Below are positions 16,818 through 25,275 of a DNA stretch of 33,814 bases, one piece after another. A model generated the notes under the pieces. It saw only the letters and a list, made by a program, of their open reading frames with translations. It searched no databases and was not told the origin of the DNA. Source of the stretch: Actinomyces provencensis (GTDB lineage: Bacteria > Actinomycetota > Actinomycetes > Actinomycetales > Actinomycetaceae); the NCBI RefSeq assembly GCF_900155435.1, contig NZ_LT700212.1, forward strand, positions 2,406,330 to 2,440,143. The letters are read 5' to 3'. The first letter of the stretch is position 1, and the number at the start of each line of letters is the position of its first letter. Position numbers and translations under genes: made by a program.

Positions 16818-17744
16818 TCACCAGAGGAAGTTCGACGGTTGGATGGGGCCCGTGTTCCCCGTCTGCCAGCCCTGACGCGCGAGGGCGAAACTCTGACCCG
16901 ACACGGTGTTCCAGCAGGACACTCCCTTCGTGTCGGACAGGCATGCCGAGTTCCCGTTGACGGCGGTCGTGCCGTAGGGGAGCTGCGTGCCCGTCCCCTC
17001 GACGGAGATCCCACAGGCGCGGTCGGCCGAGTCGGCATCGGCGGTCAGGGCGAAGCTCTGCCCGTCGCAGTCCTGGAGGCCGTTCTGGACGTAGTTCTGC
17101 TCGACGATCGAACAGGTCACAGAGTCCGGCTGCAGGTCACAGGCGATGTTGCCCGACGGGGTGACGACCAGCGTCGCTGCCACCGCGCCGGCGGGTGCGG
17201 GGTACCGGACATCGACGGTGGAGGTCTCCTCGGGTGTGGGCGACGCCGGGGCAGTCGTCTCGGGGGAGCTCTGGGGTGTCGCCCCGGGCTGGTCGGACTC
17301 ACTGCCGCCGGAGGCGCCACGGAAGATCGCCCAGACCACACCCGCCAGGACCACCGCCGCCACCAGCAGGATGACCAGGGCGGTCCTGGTCCCCTTCGAG
17401 AGTCCCCTGCCCGAGTCCCGGTCGGCGCTGCTGGGTACCCCCTGGGCGGGCGTCGCACCCGGAGCCACCGAAGCCGCGCTGCCCAGCGGCGCGAAGACGG
17501 GCGCTCCCGCACCCGCTGCCCCGGCTCCCGGGGAGGCGTGCCCGCGGGCCGCGAGCGCCTCGTCGACACGCGGGTCCCCCAGTGCGGCGAGCCAGTCCAG
17601 GAGCCCCTGGTAGGCGGCAGGGTTGGCGGCCACCGCAGGTCGCAGGTCGGGGTAGTGGAAGGCGATCTGGCGCAGGGTCTCCGGGTCTGCCCCGGGATCG
17701 GCGGCAGTCCCGGCCATTCCGGTGGGAGTGGGTCCCTCACCCAT
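16818..17744 (-). CDS. Variant leucine-rich-repeat (LRV) membrane protein
   Basis: Single-pass membrane protein of 308 residues. The N-terminal cytoplasmic part (about 18-68) matches the short variant leucine-rich repeat of actinobacteria: DPETLRQIAFHYPDLRPAVAANPAAY followed by LLDWLAALGDPRVDEALAAR. A disordered linker follows, then one transmembrane helix (121-141) and a Thr/Pro-rich stalk. The extracellular domain (about 180-308) has six cysteines (202, 211, 226, 244, 268, 277), likely three disulfides, and the opening VTPSGNIACDL. The function is unknown. The ATG at 17744 has a GAGGGGACG ribosome binding site. It lies upstream of nothing obviously related. Confidence 0.8.
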   Translation of the reverse strand: MGEGPTPTGMAGTAADPGADPETLRQIAFHYPDLRPAVAANPAAYQGLLDWLAALGDPRVDEALAARGHASPGAGAAGAGAPVFAPLGSAASVAPGATPAQGVPSSADRDSGRGLSKGTRTALVILLVAAVVLAGVVWAIFRGASGGSESDQPGATPQSSPETTAPASPTPEETSTVDVRYPAPAGAVAATLVVTPSGNIACDLQPDSVTCSIVEQNYVQNGLQDCDGQSFALTADADSADRACGISVEGTGTQLPYGTTAVNGNSACLSDTKGVSCWNTVSGQSFALARQGWQTGNTGPIQPSNFLW

Positions 17745-17938
17745 GTTCTCGTCCCCTCAGTCGTGCTCGTGTCTGACCACACCCTACGCGGACCGGTCGT
17801 GAGCGGTCATCCGGGCCCGTCGCCCGGTGTGGACCCGCGTCCATCCGGTTCCCTCCCCCTCCCCGCGGGGAGCGGACCCCGACACGGACGGCCCCGGACG
17901 GTGTCCTCGACCTGCTTCCCACTCATGCTCTCCCGGTC

Positions 17939-18703
17939 TCAGGCGGCACGGAAGGTGAACCCGGCGAAGCCCAGGGCCTCGATGTCGCGCGCCATCGAGC
18001 GCACCTGGTCCTCCCAGCCCACGCCATCGGCCCGGAAGCCCTCGGGTGCTCCCAGTGCGCGCGCCTGCTGCAGGGCGAAGTGGCGGAGTCCCAGGGCACG
18101 GGCCTCCCCGGCGATCGCCACCGCATCCACCGGGCCCCCGGGGTAGACGGTGACGCGGACCTCGTGGGCGACCTCGGGGTGCGCGGCCACGACGTGCAGG
18201 GACTCCCAGGCCTTCTCCCCCGCCCCCGGGCGGCCCGCGACCTCCTCGTAGTCGGCGGGCATGGCCTTGACGTCGATGCCGACCCAGTCCACCAGGCCCG
18301 CCCCGAGCAGCTGCTCCAGACGGTGGGGGTAGGGGCCGGCCGTGTGCAGCCCGACCTGGTAGCCCAGTGCGCGCACGCGCTCCATGGCGGCACCCAGGGC
18401 CACCTGGCGGGTGGCCTCCCCACCGGAGAAGACCACTCCGTCGAGGAGCCCGTGGCGGCGCGCCAACAGGTCCTCGACCTGTTCCCAACCCACCACGCCC
18501 GGCAGGCGGGGATCGAGGATCGCGTGGTTCTGGCAGTAGGGGCACACCCACGGGCAGCCCTGGAGGAACAGGGTCGCCACCAGCCTGCCCGGCCAGTCCA
18601 CGCCGGACATGGGCTGCAGACCGGCGATCTGCAGGTCCTCCGCCCGGACGGGGAGGCGTCCGGGACCCCGGGGGGACGCGGAGACGCCCTCGTCAGTGGT
18701 CAT
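17939..18703 (-). CDS. nrdG: Anaerobic ribonucleotide reductase activating protein
   Basis: Radical-SAM enzyme that installs the glycyl radical on NrdD under anaerobic conditions, 254 residues. The cluster motif is CPWVCPYC (Cys50, Cys54, Cys57), the C-x3-C-x2-C spacing of NrdG-type activases. It is followed by the SAM-binding FSGGEAT. The reading frame starts 22 bp after the nrdD stop, so the two form one operon. Length and motif order are normal for the family. Confidence 0.95.
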   Translation of the reverse strand: MTTDEGVSASPRGPGRLPVRAEDLQIAGLQPMSGVDWPGRLVATLFLQGCPWVCPYCQNHAILDPRLPGVVGWEQVEDLLARRHGLLDGVVFSGGEATRQVALGAAMERVRALGYQVGLHTAGPYPHRLEQLLGAGLVDWVGIDVKAMPADYEEVAGRPGAGEKAWESLHVVAAHPEVAHEVRVTVYPGGPVDAVAIAGEARALGLRHFALQQARALGAPEGFRADGVGWEDQVRSMARDIEALGFAGFTFRAA

Positions 18704-18725
18704 CGTGCGCGCCCCCTCCGGGCTC

Positions 18726-20582
18726 TCACGCCCCCACGGCGGGGAAGGCGCTGACCAGCTCGCCGTGGCCGCCGGCTGCCTGCTCGGTGAACATCTGGCG
18801 CTCCGCGTACTCGCCCTTCTTGCCGATGTTGAAGGACTGGACGGGGCGGAAGTAGCCCATGACGCGCGTCCAGACCTCGCAGGGCTGGGGCTCGCGGTCG
18901 GGGTGGGCGGCGGCGCAGCGTTCGCACTCGAAGTGCTCGCCCGCCAGGTAGCCGTGGACGGGGCAGATCGAGAAGGTCGGCGTGATCGTGATGTAGGGGA
19001 CCTTGAAGGCGGTGAGCGAGCGGCGCACCATCTGCTTGCAGGCCTCCCCGGAGCTCATGCGCTCCCCCATGTAGAGGTGGAGCACCGTGCCGCCGGTGTA
19101 CTTGCCCTGGAGGACCTCCTGGTCCTCGAGCGCCTGGAAGGGGTCGTCCGTGGCCCCGACGGGGAGCTGGGAGGAGTTCGTGTAGTAGGGCTGTTCCTCG
19201 GTGCCGGCCTGGAGGATGCCGGGGAAGCGCTTGCGGTCCTCCTTGGCGAAGCGGTAGGTGGTGCCCTCCGCGGGCGTGGCCTCCAGGTTGTACATGTGCC
19301 CGGTGGACTCCTGCAGCTCCACCATGCGGTCGCGGACGTGGTCCAGGAGACGTTCGCACATGGCGAAGCCCTCGGGGTCGGTGAGGTCGTGGGCGTCGTC
19401 GGTGAAGTTGCGGACCATCTCGTTCATGCCGTTGACGCCGATGGTGGAGAAGTGGTTGTCGAGGGTGCCGAGGTAGCGCCGGGAGTAGGGGAAGAGGCCG
19501 CGGTCCATGTGGTACTGGATGGTCTCGCGCTTGCGCTCCAGGGTCTGGGAGGCCAGGTCGATGAGGTGGTCCATGTGGGCGACGAGGGCGTCCATGTCGC
19601 CCTTGTGCTCGTACCCCAGGCGCGCCATGTTCAGGGTGACCACCCCGATGGAGCCGGTCAGCTCCGCGGACCCGAAGAGGCCGTTGCCGCGCTTGAGCAG
19701 CTCGCGCAGGTCCAGCTGGAGGCGGCAGCACATGGAGCGGATCATGTGCGGGTCCAGGTCGGAGTTGATGAAGTTCTGGAAGTAGGGCAGGCCGTACTTC
19801 GCGGTCATGGCGAAGAGTCGGTTGGCGTTGTCGGTGTCCCAGTCGAAGTCCGGGGTGATGTTGTAGGTCGGGATGGGGAAGGTGAAGACGCGTCCGTCCG
19901 CGTCGCCCCCGCTCATCACCTCGATGAAGGCCCGGTTGACGAGGTCCATCTCCGGCTGGAGGTCGCCGTAGGCGAAGTCGCAGACCTCGTCCCCGATCAG
20001 GGGGTGCTCGTCGACGAGGTCGTCGGGGCAGGTCCAGTCGAAGGTGAGGTTCGTGAAGGGGCACTGCGAGCCCCAGCGGCTGGGGACGTTGAGGTTGTAG
20101 ATCAGCTCCTGCATGCACTGGACGACCTGGTCGTAGGTCATGTCGTCCAGGCGCACGAAGGGCGCCATGTAGGTGTCGAAGGAGCTGAAGGCCTGCGCTC
20201 CGGCCCACTCGTTCTGCAGGGTGCCCAGGAAGTTGACGATCTGCCCGCACGCGGAGGAGAAGTGCTTCGGAGGAGCTGCCGCGATGGCTCCCGGGACCCC
20301 GTTGAAGCCCTCCTGGAGGAGGCGCTTGAGCGACCACCCGGCGCAGTACCCGGCGAACATGTCGAGGTCGTGGATGTGGATGTCGCCCGCGCGGTGGGCG
20401 GCGCCCGCGTCACGGCTGAAGACACGCTCGAGCCAGTAGTTGGCGACCATCTTGCCCGACGTGTTGAGGATGAGACCGCCGAGCGAGTAGCCCTGGTTGG
20501 CATTCGCGTTGACCCGCCAGTCGGAGCGGTCGAGGTACTCCTCGATCGTGCTGATGGCGTCGACGTCGTATCGCTGGCTCAT
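18726..20582 (-). CDS. nrdD: Class III anaerobic ribonucleoside-triphosphate reductase
   Basis: Glycyl-radical enzyme that reduces ribonucleoside triphosphates to deoxynucleotides without oxygen, 618 residues. Visible family motifs are AHRAGDIHIHDLD (62-74), LNVPSRWGSQCPFTN (164-178), a CCRL segment (Cys285/286) where a radical cysteine is expected, and a C-terminal zinc site of Cys540, 553, 556 and 568. The glycyl-radical loop is RVMGYFRPVQ with Gly576. The N-terminal ATP-cone of the Escherichia coli type (about 100 residues) is absent, so dATP control through that domain is lost. The ATG at 20582 directly starts the catalytic domain. Transcription is probably controlled by NrdR through two boxes upstream. 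Confidence 0.96.
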   Translation of the reverse strand: MSQRYDVDAISTIEEYLDRSDWRVNANANQGYSLGGLILNTSGKMVANYWLERVFSRDAGAAHRAGDIHIHDLDMFAGYCAGWSLKRLLQEGFNGVPGAIAAAPPKHFSSACGQIVNFLGTLQNEWAGAQAFSSFDTYMAPFVRLDDMTYDQVVQCMQELIYNLNVPSRWGSQCPFTNLTFDWTCPDDLVDEHPLIGDEVCDFAYGDLQPEMDLVNRAFIEVMSGGDADGRVFTFPIPTYNITPDFDWDTDNANRLFAMTAKYGLPYFQNFINSDLDPHMIRSMCCRLQLDLRELLKRGNGLFGSAELTGSIGVVTLNMARLGYEHKGDMDALVAHMDHLIDLASQTLERKRETIQYHMDRGLFPYSRRYLGTLDNHFSTIGVNGMNEMVRNFTDDAHDLTDPEGFAMCERLLDHVRDRMVELQESTGHMYNLEATPAEGTTYRFAKEDRKRFPGILQAGTEEQPYYTNSSQLPVGATDDPFQALEDQEVLQGKYTGGTVLHLYMGERMSSGEACKQMVRRSLTAFKVPYITITPTFSICPVHGYLAGEHFECERCAAAHPDREPQPCEVWTRVMGYFRPVQSFNIGKKGEYAERQMFTEQAAGGHGELVSAFPAVGA

Positions 20583-20682
20583 GGGGCTCCTCCACCTCGG
20601 GTCGGTCCTTCGTGGTGTCCCCTGGGCGGTTCGGCGGAGGCCCTGGTCGGGCGGTGGACCGTGTTCGGGGACACGTCGGAGG

Positions 20683-20731
20683 ACACTACATCTAGTGTCT
20701 CCAGGTACGTCACAACACTGTATCTAGGTGT
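20683..20731 (-). promoter_or_regulatory. Tandem NrdR boxes of the nrdDG operon
   Basis: Two near-palindromes fit the NrdR consensus (ACACNATATNTNGTGT-like): ACACTACATCTAGTGT at 20683-20698 and ACACTGTATCTAGGTGT at 20715-20731. Their starts are 32 bp apart, about three helical turns, which is the known paired arrangement. They lie 100-150 bp upstream of nrdD. They predict repression by NrdR in response to ATP/dATP; nrdR itself is not in the window. Confidence 0.88.
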
Positions 20732-21107
20732 TGGACGGGCGGCCGCGCCCATGGGCGTGTCGCGCCGGGGGAACTGTGGGGAAGCTCGCCCACCCCTGTC
20801 GGACGGGGCCGAAGGTCCCGGTGGGGGCGCCGAGGCTGCGCCGGTGGAGCACCGCCGCGCGACATCCCGGCCCGGTCCTTGACACCGCCCGCGACCGGGT
20901 CGCGGGACGGACGGAGGCCCTCCCCATAGGGTCCGGTCCGGCTCCTGTTCGGCTCCTGTCCGGCGGAAGGAGTGTGGCCGCGGTGCACGCGGTGATGACC
21001 GAGGCCGCGACGCCCCTCCTGCACGTGCCCGCCACGGTGGTCGCGACCTCACTGCACCGACTCTCCATCCGGGCAGTGGGCCCGACCCGGACCCGGCCGC
21101 GAACGAC

Positions 21108-21145
21108 GGAGGGCGCCGGGTCGGATGACCGACCCGGCGCCCTCC
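21108..21145 (-). terminator. Perfect 17-bp-stem terminator after the DoxX gene
   Basis: GGAGGGCGCCGGGTCGG at 21108-21124 pairs perfectly with 21129-21145 across the loop ATGA. It starts 19 bp beyond the DoxX stop on the minus strand and has no strong T-tract. Confidence 0.8.
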
Positions 21146-21163
21146 CCGGACACTCCCGGTGAC

Positions 21164-21715
21164 TCAGATGAGCCAGGGGTTCTTCTGGACGATCTCCAGG
21201 GACTTCCACCAGCGACCCAGGCCCCAGGTGTCACCGGCGTAGGTGAGCGCCACGAGGACTAGCGCCAGAGCGTAGATGACGTGGTAGTCGATGAGCGGGT
21301 TCGTCGCGGCATCACCCTGGCCGGTGATGAGCGGGAACTCGGCCAGCCACATGAGCGCCATGATGATGGAGCCCGACCAGGCGGCGACGCGCGTGCCGAT
21401 GCCGAGCATGACGGCCAGGCCGACGCCGAGCATTCCGAGCATGAACAGGACATCGGTGACGGGCGAGGCGATGGCGCCGAAGAAGCCCGTCAGCGGCTTC
21501 CCGGCGTCCAGGTTGCCGAGGAAGCCCTGTGAGGGGTTGCCCCCGTTGATCCAGGCCCGCTCAGAAGGGGTGGAGTAGCCGAGGCCGAAGGTCTTGTCGA
21601 GGAAGGCCCACAGGAAGATGAAGCCCGTGGTCAGTCGCAGGGCCGCGAGGACCTTGCGGACGGTGGAGGAGGTGACGATCTCCTCCTCATGTGTGAGGGA
21701 AGTGGCAGAGGACAT
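21164..21715 (-). CDS. DoxX-family membrane protein, 5' control region displaced by an ISL3 element
   Basis: Four-helix membrane protein of the DoxX/DoxD type, 183 residues from MSSATSLTHEE. Helix 1 is LRLTTGFIFLWAFLDKTFGLG, and later helices include VLFMLGMLGVGLAVMLGIGTRVAAW and YALALVLVALTYAGDTWGLGRWW. Homologues are linked to quinone or thiosulfate metabolism, but this family branch has no assigned role. The start codon lies inside the 9-bp target duplication of the ISL3 insertion, so its own AGGAG and promoter are now 1.45 kb away. The IS tip supplies only a weak AAGAGCC before the ATG, and an in-frame GTG inside the IS (21769) could add 18 residues. Expression is probably reduced or now IS-driven. 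Confidence 0.85.
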   Translation of the reverse strand: MSSATSLTHEEEIVTSSTVRKVLAALRLTTGFIFLWAFLDKTFGLGYSTPSERAWINGGNPSQGFLGNLDAGKPLTGFFGAIASPVTDVLFMLGMLGVGLAVMLGIGTRVAAWSGSIIMALMWLAEFPLITGQGDAATNPLIDYHVIYALALVLVALTYAGDTWGLGRWWKSLEIVQKNPWLI

Positions 21716-21720
21716 TGTTG

Positions 21721-23164
21721 GCTCTTGTGACTGATCTGTGGGTGGTTGGGCGGGTCTGGACGGGTGCACGCCGTTCTCTCGTCTATGTTCCTGGCTTGTC
21801 GAGAGTCAGTAACGAAACAGGGAGAACGGCGTGCAGGAAACCACCCTATGGCGAGGGCTGCTGGGAGTCGAGAAGACCACGGTCGTCGAGCAGGTCGAGT
21901 ATGACGCGGACGAGGGCATCGTGGTCGCGTCGGTGCGTGCGTCGGGGAAGCTGAGGCCTCGGTGCGGGAGGTGCGGCAGACGTGCTGCCCGTTACGACCT
22001 CGGTGAGGGGCTGCGGCGGTGGAGGGCGCTGGACCTGGGCCCTGTCCCGGTGTGGCTGGAAGCGGAGGCGCCGCGTGTGAAGTGTACTGAGCATGGGGTG
22101 ATCGTCGCGCAGGTGCCGTGGGCGCGTCACGGTGCCGGACACACGAGGTTCTTCGACGATCAGGTCGCGTGGTTGGCGACAGTGTCCTCGAAGTCTGCCG
22201 TGAGGGAGTTGATGCGCATCGCGTGGCGCACGGTCGGAGCGATCGTTGCCCGCGTGTGGGACGACACCGCCGCCGAGACCGACCTGTTCGCCGGGCTCAC
22301 CCGCATCGGGATCGATGAGATCAGCTACAAGAAGGGCCACAAGTACCTCACCGTCGTCGTCTGTCACGACACCGGCCGACTCGTGTGGGCAGCGCCTGGG
22401 CGGGACAAGAAGACGCTGCGAGCCTTCTTTGACGCCCTGGAGGCCTCCGGGGCGGGCAGGTGCGCCCAGGTCACGCATGTCAGTGCGGACGGGGCGGACT
22501 GGATCGGCGACGTCGTGGCGGAGAAGTGCCCTCATGCAGTGCGCTGCGCTGACCCGTTCCACGTCGTCAAGTGGGCCACCGACGCCCTGGATGAGGTGCG
22601 CCGGCAGGCATGGAACGATGCCCGCAAGGCCGCCCGGGGTGAGCCGCGCCGCAACGTCGGCAGACCTCGCAAAGACGCACCCGCCAGACCCGCCAACGAC
22701 ACGGCCCGCAGGTTGAAGAACTCACGCTACGCGCTGTGGAAGAACCCTGAGGATCTCACCGAGAGGCAGACCGCGAAGCTCGCCTGGATCGCGCAGACCG
22801 ACCCCAGGTTGCACCGCGCCTACCTCCTCAAAGAAGGACTACGGGTCGTCTTCAAGCTGCCCTACGAGCAAGCCATCGACGCACTGGAGCGGTGGATCTC
22901 CTGGGCCAGGCGATGTCGCATCCCCGCCTTCGTGAAACTCCAACGCTCGATCGTCAAACACCGCGAGAGGATCCTCGCCGCGATCGAGCACGGACTCTCC
23001 AACGGGCGCATCGAGTCCGTCAACACCAAGATCCGACTCATCACCCGCGTCGCGTACGGGTTCCGCTCACCCGACGCACTCATCGCCCTGGCCATGCTCA
23101 CCCTCGGCGGCCACCGCCCCACCCTCCCCGGCCGACCATGACCCACGGAAGAGTCAGAAGCGCC
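21721..23164 (+). mobile_element. ISL3-family insertion sequence
   Basis: The left end GGCTCTTGTGACTGATC and the right end (minus-strand reading GGCGCTTCTGACTCTTC) form imperfect terminal inverted repeats, matching at about 19 of 24 bases. The flanks are the perfect direct repeat ACATTGTTG at 21712-21720 and 23165-23173. ISL3 elements usually duplicate 8 bp, so either the duplication is 9 bp or one base is shared by chance. The element is complete and the intact duplication indicates a recent insertion. Confidence 0.92.
21831..23141 (+). CDS. ISL3-family transposase
   Basis: Transposase of 436 residues that catalyses movement of the surrounding element. The N-terminal zinc ribbon has CGRCGRRAARYD, followed by the HTH region. 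The DDE catalytic core shows IGIDEISYKKGHKY, HVSADGADW and, near the C-terminus, GLSNGRIESVNTKIRLI, the standard ISL3 order. The GTG start has an AGGGAG ribosome binding site 6-7 bases upstream (GGGAGAACGGCGTG). The gene looks intact, so the element may be active. Confidence 0.96.
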   Translation: MQETTLWRGLLGVEKTTVVEQVEYDADEGIVVASVRASGKLRPRCGRCGRRAARYDLGEGLRRWRALDLGPVPVWLEAEAPRVKCTEHGVIVAQVPWARHGAGHTRFFDDQVAWLATVSSKSAVRELMRIAWRTVGAIVARVWDDTAAETDLFAGLTRIGIDEISYKKGHKYLTVVVCHDTGRLVWAAPGRDKKTLRAFFDALEASGAGRCAQVTHVSADGADWIGDVVAEKCPHAVRCADPFHVVKWATDALDEVRRQAWNDARKAARGEPRRNVGRPRKDAPARPANDTARRLKNSRYALWKNPEDLTERQTAKLAWIAQTDPRLHRAYLLKEGLRVVFKLPYEQAIDALERWISWARRCRIPAFVKLQRSIVKHRERILAAIEHGLSNGRIESVNTKIRLITRVAYGFRSPDALIALAMLTLGGHRPTLPGRP

Positions 23165-23699
23165 ACATTGTTGCTCCTGTTTGTCCCGGCCCAGCCGGGA
23201 CATTGCTCGTGTTGTCGAAAGTGAAGAGATCTCGCCGCACCACGTCGGTGGGGCGGGCGTCCCGGACTCCTCCGCTGCGAACCGTGCTTCGGGACCCGTG
23301 CGTGCAAATCTTACCGTCACATGGAGGGTTCGGCGCCCACATGACGATCCCACGCCGACCTCGGTCCCAACCGATGTGGACAGCCTCACCTGACAACTTG
23401 CCTCTGACCAGCGCAAAGAGCCGAGTGACAGAGGTCCTGACCGCCTGAATCCGCGGTCAGACACCACCTTGCCAGGAGCGCGGAGGAGCCGGACACGCCC
23501 GTCGCCGGCCATGCGCGACGTGTCCACGAGTCATCCGGGGATGCTCGTGTCCATCGGGCGAACGCACAGCGGTGCGCCTCATGCCGGATTCACTCCCCGG
23601 GGCCACACGGGGACAAAGGTCCCATTCCGGGAACCTGATGCACATCCGGACCGGGTGACCTGCATCATCCGACCGGCCGGACGCCGGAGGGCCGCTCCC
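23165..23699. other. Gap holding the displaced DoxX promoter region
   Basis: This 535-bp gap follows the ISL3 element. Its left 200 bp are the original DoxX leader and promoter, less GC-rich than its surroundings. The rest lies downstream of the PAP2 gene and shows no supported gene or clear terminator. Confidence 0.6.
23174..23201 (-). promoter_or_regulatory. Orphaned DoxX ribosome binding site with upstream hairpin
   Basis: On the minus strand a perfect 8-bp stem (GTCCCGGC at 23183-23190 and GCCGGGAC at 23194-23201, 3-nt loop) is followed by AAACAGGAG and then the duplicated CAACAATGT. Transcripts from the old promoter now start translation at this duplicate ATG and stop after MWRF inside the IS. 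Confidence 0.75.
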
Positions 23700-24698
23700 T
23701 CAGGACCAGCTGAGCCGGTCGACCTCGTGGACGACCACGCCCACGACTCCGGTCACCATCCCCGCGCAGCACAGCGCCAGGAGCCTCTCGCGCCAGGGGT
23801 GGGCGTGGAGGAATGTCGAGAAGCCGAACTCCGTCGCCCCCGGCATGGCCTGGGCGGGGAGGTCGCTCCCTGCCAGCGCCACGGTGATTCCGAGGGCCGC
23901 CAGGAGCAGGAGGACGAGGGCGATGACACCCATCGTGCGTCGCATGACGGTGCCGTGGCGGCCACGGTGCTCGACGGGTGCCAGGGCGAGGGCCCACGTC
24001 CCCGCCACTGCCACGGCGGCGATGACATCGGCCGGGCGGTGCCAGGCGTAGACCATGACGGTGATGCCCATGAGCGAGGTCCACAACCACCCCAGCCAGG
24101 CCGCAGGCGTGCGGAACCACTCGGGCGCGACGACGACCAGAGCCAGGGAGACCGAGGCCGCGAAGGTGACGTGCCCCGACGGCAGTGAGTTCTCCAGCAC
24201 GGTGGACACGCCGAGGTCGGGGCGGTCGAGTGCGGCCTTGAGCAACTGTGTGGTGGCATTGGCCCCGAGGGCGATGCCCAGGGCCCTCCCGGCCAGCGTC
24301 GGGCGTCTGCGCAGCAGTGCGACCACCACCACGACGGCGGCCACGACCACGGACGCCTCCAGGGAGACGAGGCCCGTGACCACCACACCGAGGCGCCCGA
24401 GCGCCCCGTCCCACGACATCACCGACTCCATGAGGACGGTGTCCAGGGCCTGCCCGGTGGGGCTGCGCAGTGCGACCCACGCCAGGGTCCCCACGAGCAG
24501 GGCGCCCAGCACCGCGGCGCAGATGCGTCGCACCAATCGGGGGCGGTAGCCCTCGGGCCGTTGCGCCCAGTCGGCACCGGTCCGGGGTCCCGACGAGGGC
24601 GGCACCCGCCCCCCGCTGGCCTCTCCCGCGTCGCCGGGGCGCGATCCACCGGACCGGGACGTCCCCGGTTCCGTGGTGCCTCCGGCCTCCTCAGCCAT
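23700..24698 (-). CDS. PAP2-family membrane phosphatase
   Basis: Membrane phosphatase of the PAP2 superfamily (lipid phosphate or undecaprenyl-pyrophosphate type), 332 residues. A disordered N-terminus of about 55 residues precedes six hydrophobic helices. Motif 1 is the shortened KAALDRP (154-160), motif 2 is SLPSGH (171-176), and motif 3 is TVMVYAWHRPADV with His220 and Asp224. The Arg of the classical SRx5Hx3D motif is replaced by Val, as happens in the WHRP subgroup of actinobacterial PAP2 proteins. The frame is open to 24953, but I chose the ATG at 24698 for its GAGGGGG ribosome binding site. The physiological substrate is unknown. Confidence 0.9.
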   Translation of the reverse strand: MAEEAGGTTEPGTSRSGGSRPGDAGEASGGRVPPSSGPRTGADWAQRPEGYRPRLVRRICAAVLGALLVGTLAWVALRSPTGQALDTVLMESVMSWDGALGRLGVVVTGLVSLEASVVVAAVVVVVALLRRRPTLAGRALGIALGANATTQLLKAALDRPDLGVSTVLENSLPSGHVTFAASVSLALVVVAPEWFRTPAAWLGWLWTSLMGITVMVYAWHRPADVIAAVAVAGTWALALAPVEHRGRHGTVMRRTMGVIALVLLLLAALGITVALAGSDLPAQAMPGATEFGFSTFLHAHPWRERLLALCCAGMVTGVVGVVVHEVDRLSWS

Positions 24699-24772
24699 GC
24701 GTCGTCCCCCTCGTGAATGACTTCCGCCCACTGTAGTGCTGGGCTCCCCGCGCTCCCGGGCCGCCCCTCGGC

Positions 24773-24778
24773 TAGGGT
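24773..24778 (+). promoter_or_regulatory. -10 hexamer of the YbjN-like/helicase gene cluster
   Basis: TAGGGT lies 44 bp upstream of the GTG start at 24823. That start also has AAGGGGGAA as ribosome binding site, so this transcript has a normal leader. No clear -35. Confidence 0.45.
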
Positions 24779-24822
24779 GTGTGGCGTCCATCGCGGGACA
24801 GCAGCCGACAAGGGGGAACACC

Positions 24823-25275
24823 GTGGCAGGACCGAGTCCGGTCAGCAGCGAGAGGATCCGGTCGATGCTCACCGTCCGTGACGTGAGCTTCGGCGAGTAC
24901 GCCGAGTCCGAACTGGCGGTGCCCACCTCCAACGCGGTCTTCTTCTGGAACACGGCGAACCCCCAGATCCTGCAGCTGCGGGGTCAGTGGCGCGGCATCG
25001 CGGAGGACGACGCGCAGTTCACGGCGTTGGCCGAGGAGGTCGCGCAGTGCAATGCCCGCCGCACCGGCCCCAAGGCGTTCCTGGCCCCCTTCGAGGACGG
25101 TCGCCGCTTCGGTCTGGTCGCCGAGTGCAACATCGTGTCGATGTCCGGGCTCACCGAGGACCAGCTCACCAACTTCTGCGAGACCTCGATGGGGATGATC
25201 ATGGGCTTCTTCCGCGACGTGGAGGAGACACACCCGGACCTGGTCGACTGGACGGCGGAGGAGGACGACCGATGA
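24823..25275 (+). CDS. YbjN domain protein
   Basis: Cytoplasmic protein of 150 residues with the YbjN fold. It has the pattern FFWNTANPQILQLRGQWRGIAEDDAQFTALAEEVAQCNARR, then the beta strands KAFLAPFEDGRRFGLVAECNIV and a final helix TNFCETSMGMIMGFFRDVEE. YbjN proteins resemble type III secretion chaperones in fold and are regulatory or chaperone-like in Gram-negative bacteria; the actinobacterial role is unknown. The GTG has a good AAGGGGGAA ribosome binding site; an ATG at 24865 is a possible later start. The stop overlaps the next YbjN gene (ATGA). Confidence 0.82.
   Translation: MAGPSPVSSERIRSMLTVRDVSFGEYAESELAVPTSNAVFFWNTANPQILQLRGQWRGIAEDDAQFTALAEEVAQCNARRTGPKAFLAPFEDGRRFGLVAECNIVSMSGLTEDQLTNFCETSMGMIMGFFRDVEETHPDLVDWTAEEDDR

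Larger units (their letters stand above)
20583..21163. other. Gap between DoxX gene and nrdD with operator and terminator
   Basis: This gap holds the nrdDG control region (NrdR boxes at 20683-20731) and, at the far end, the DoxX terminator hairpin. Between them (20740-21100) I see no gene, promoter or repeat I can support. Confidence 0.6.

Noticed and set aside
18609-20882. 757-codon open frame antisense to nrdD
   Set aside because: Val/Gly/Asp/Glu-rich shadow of a real GC-rich gene; no family motif, and nrdD on the other strand is certain.
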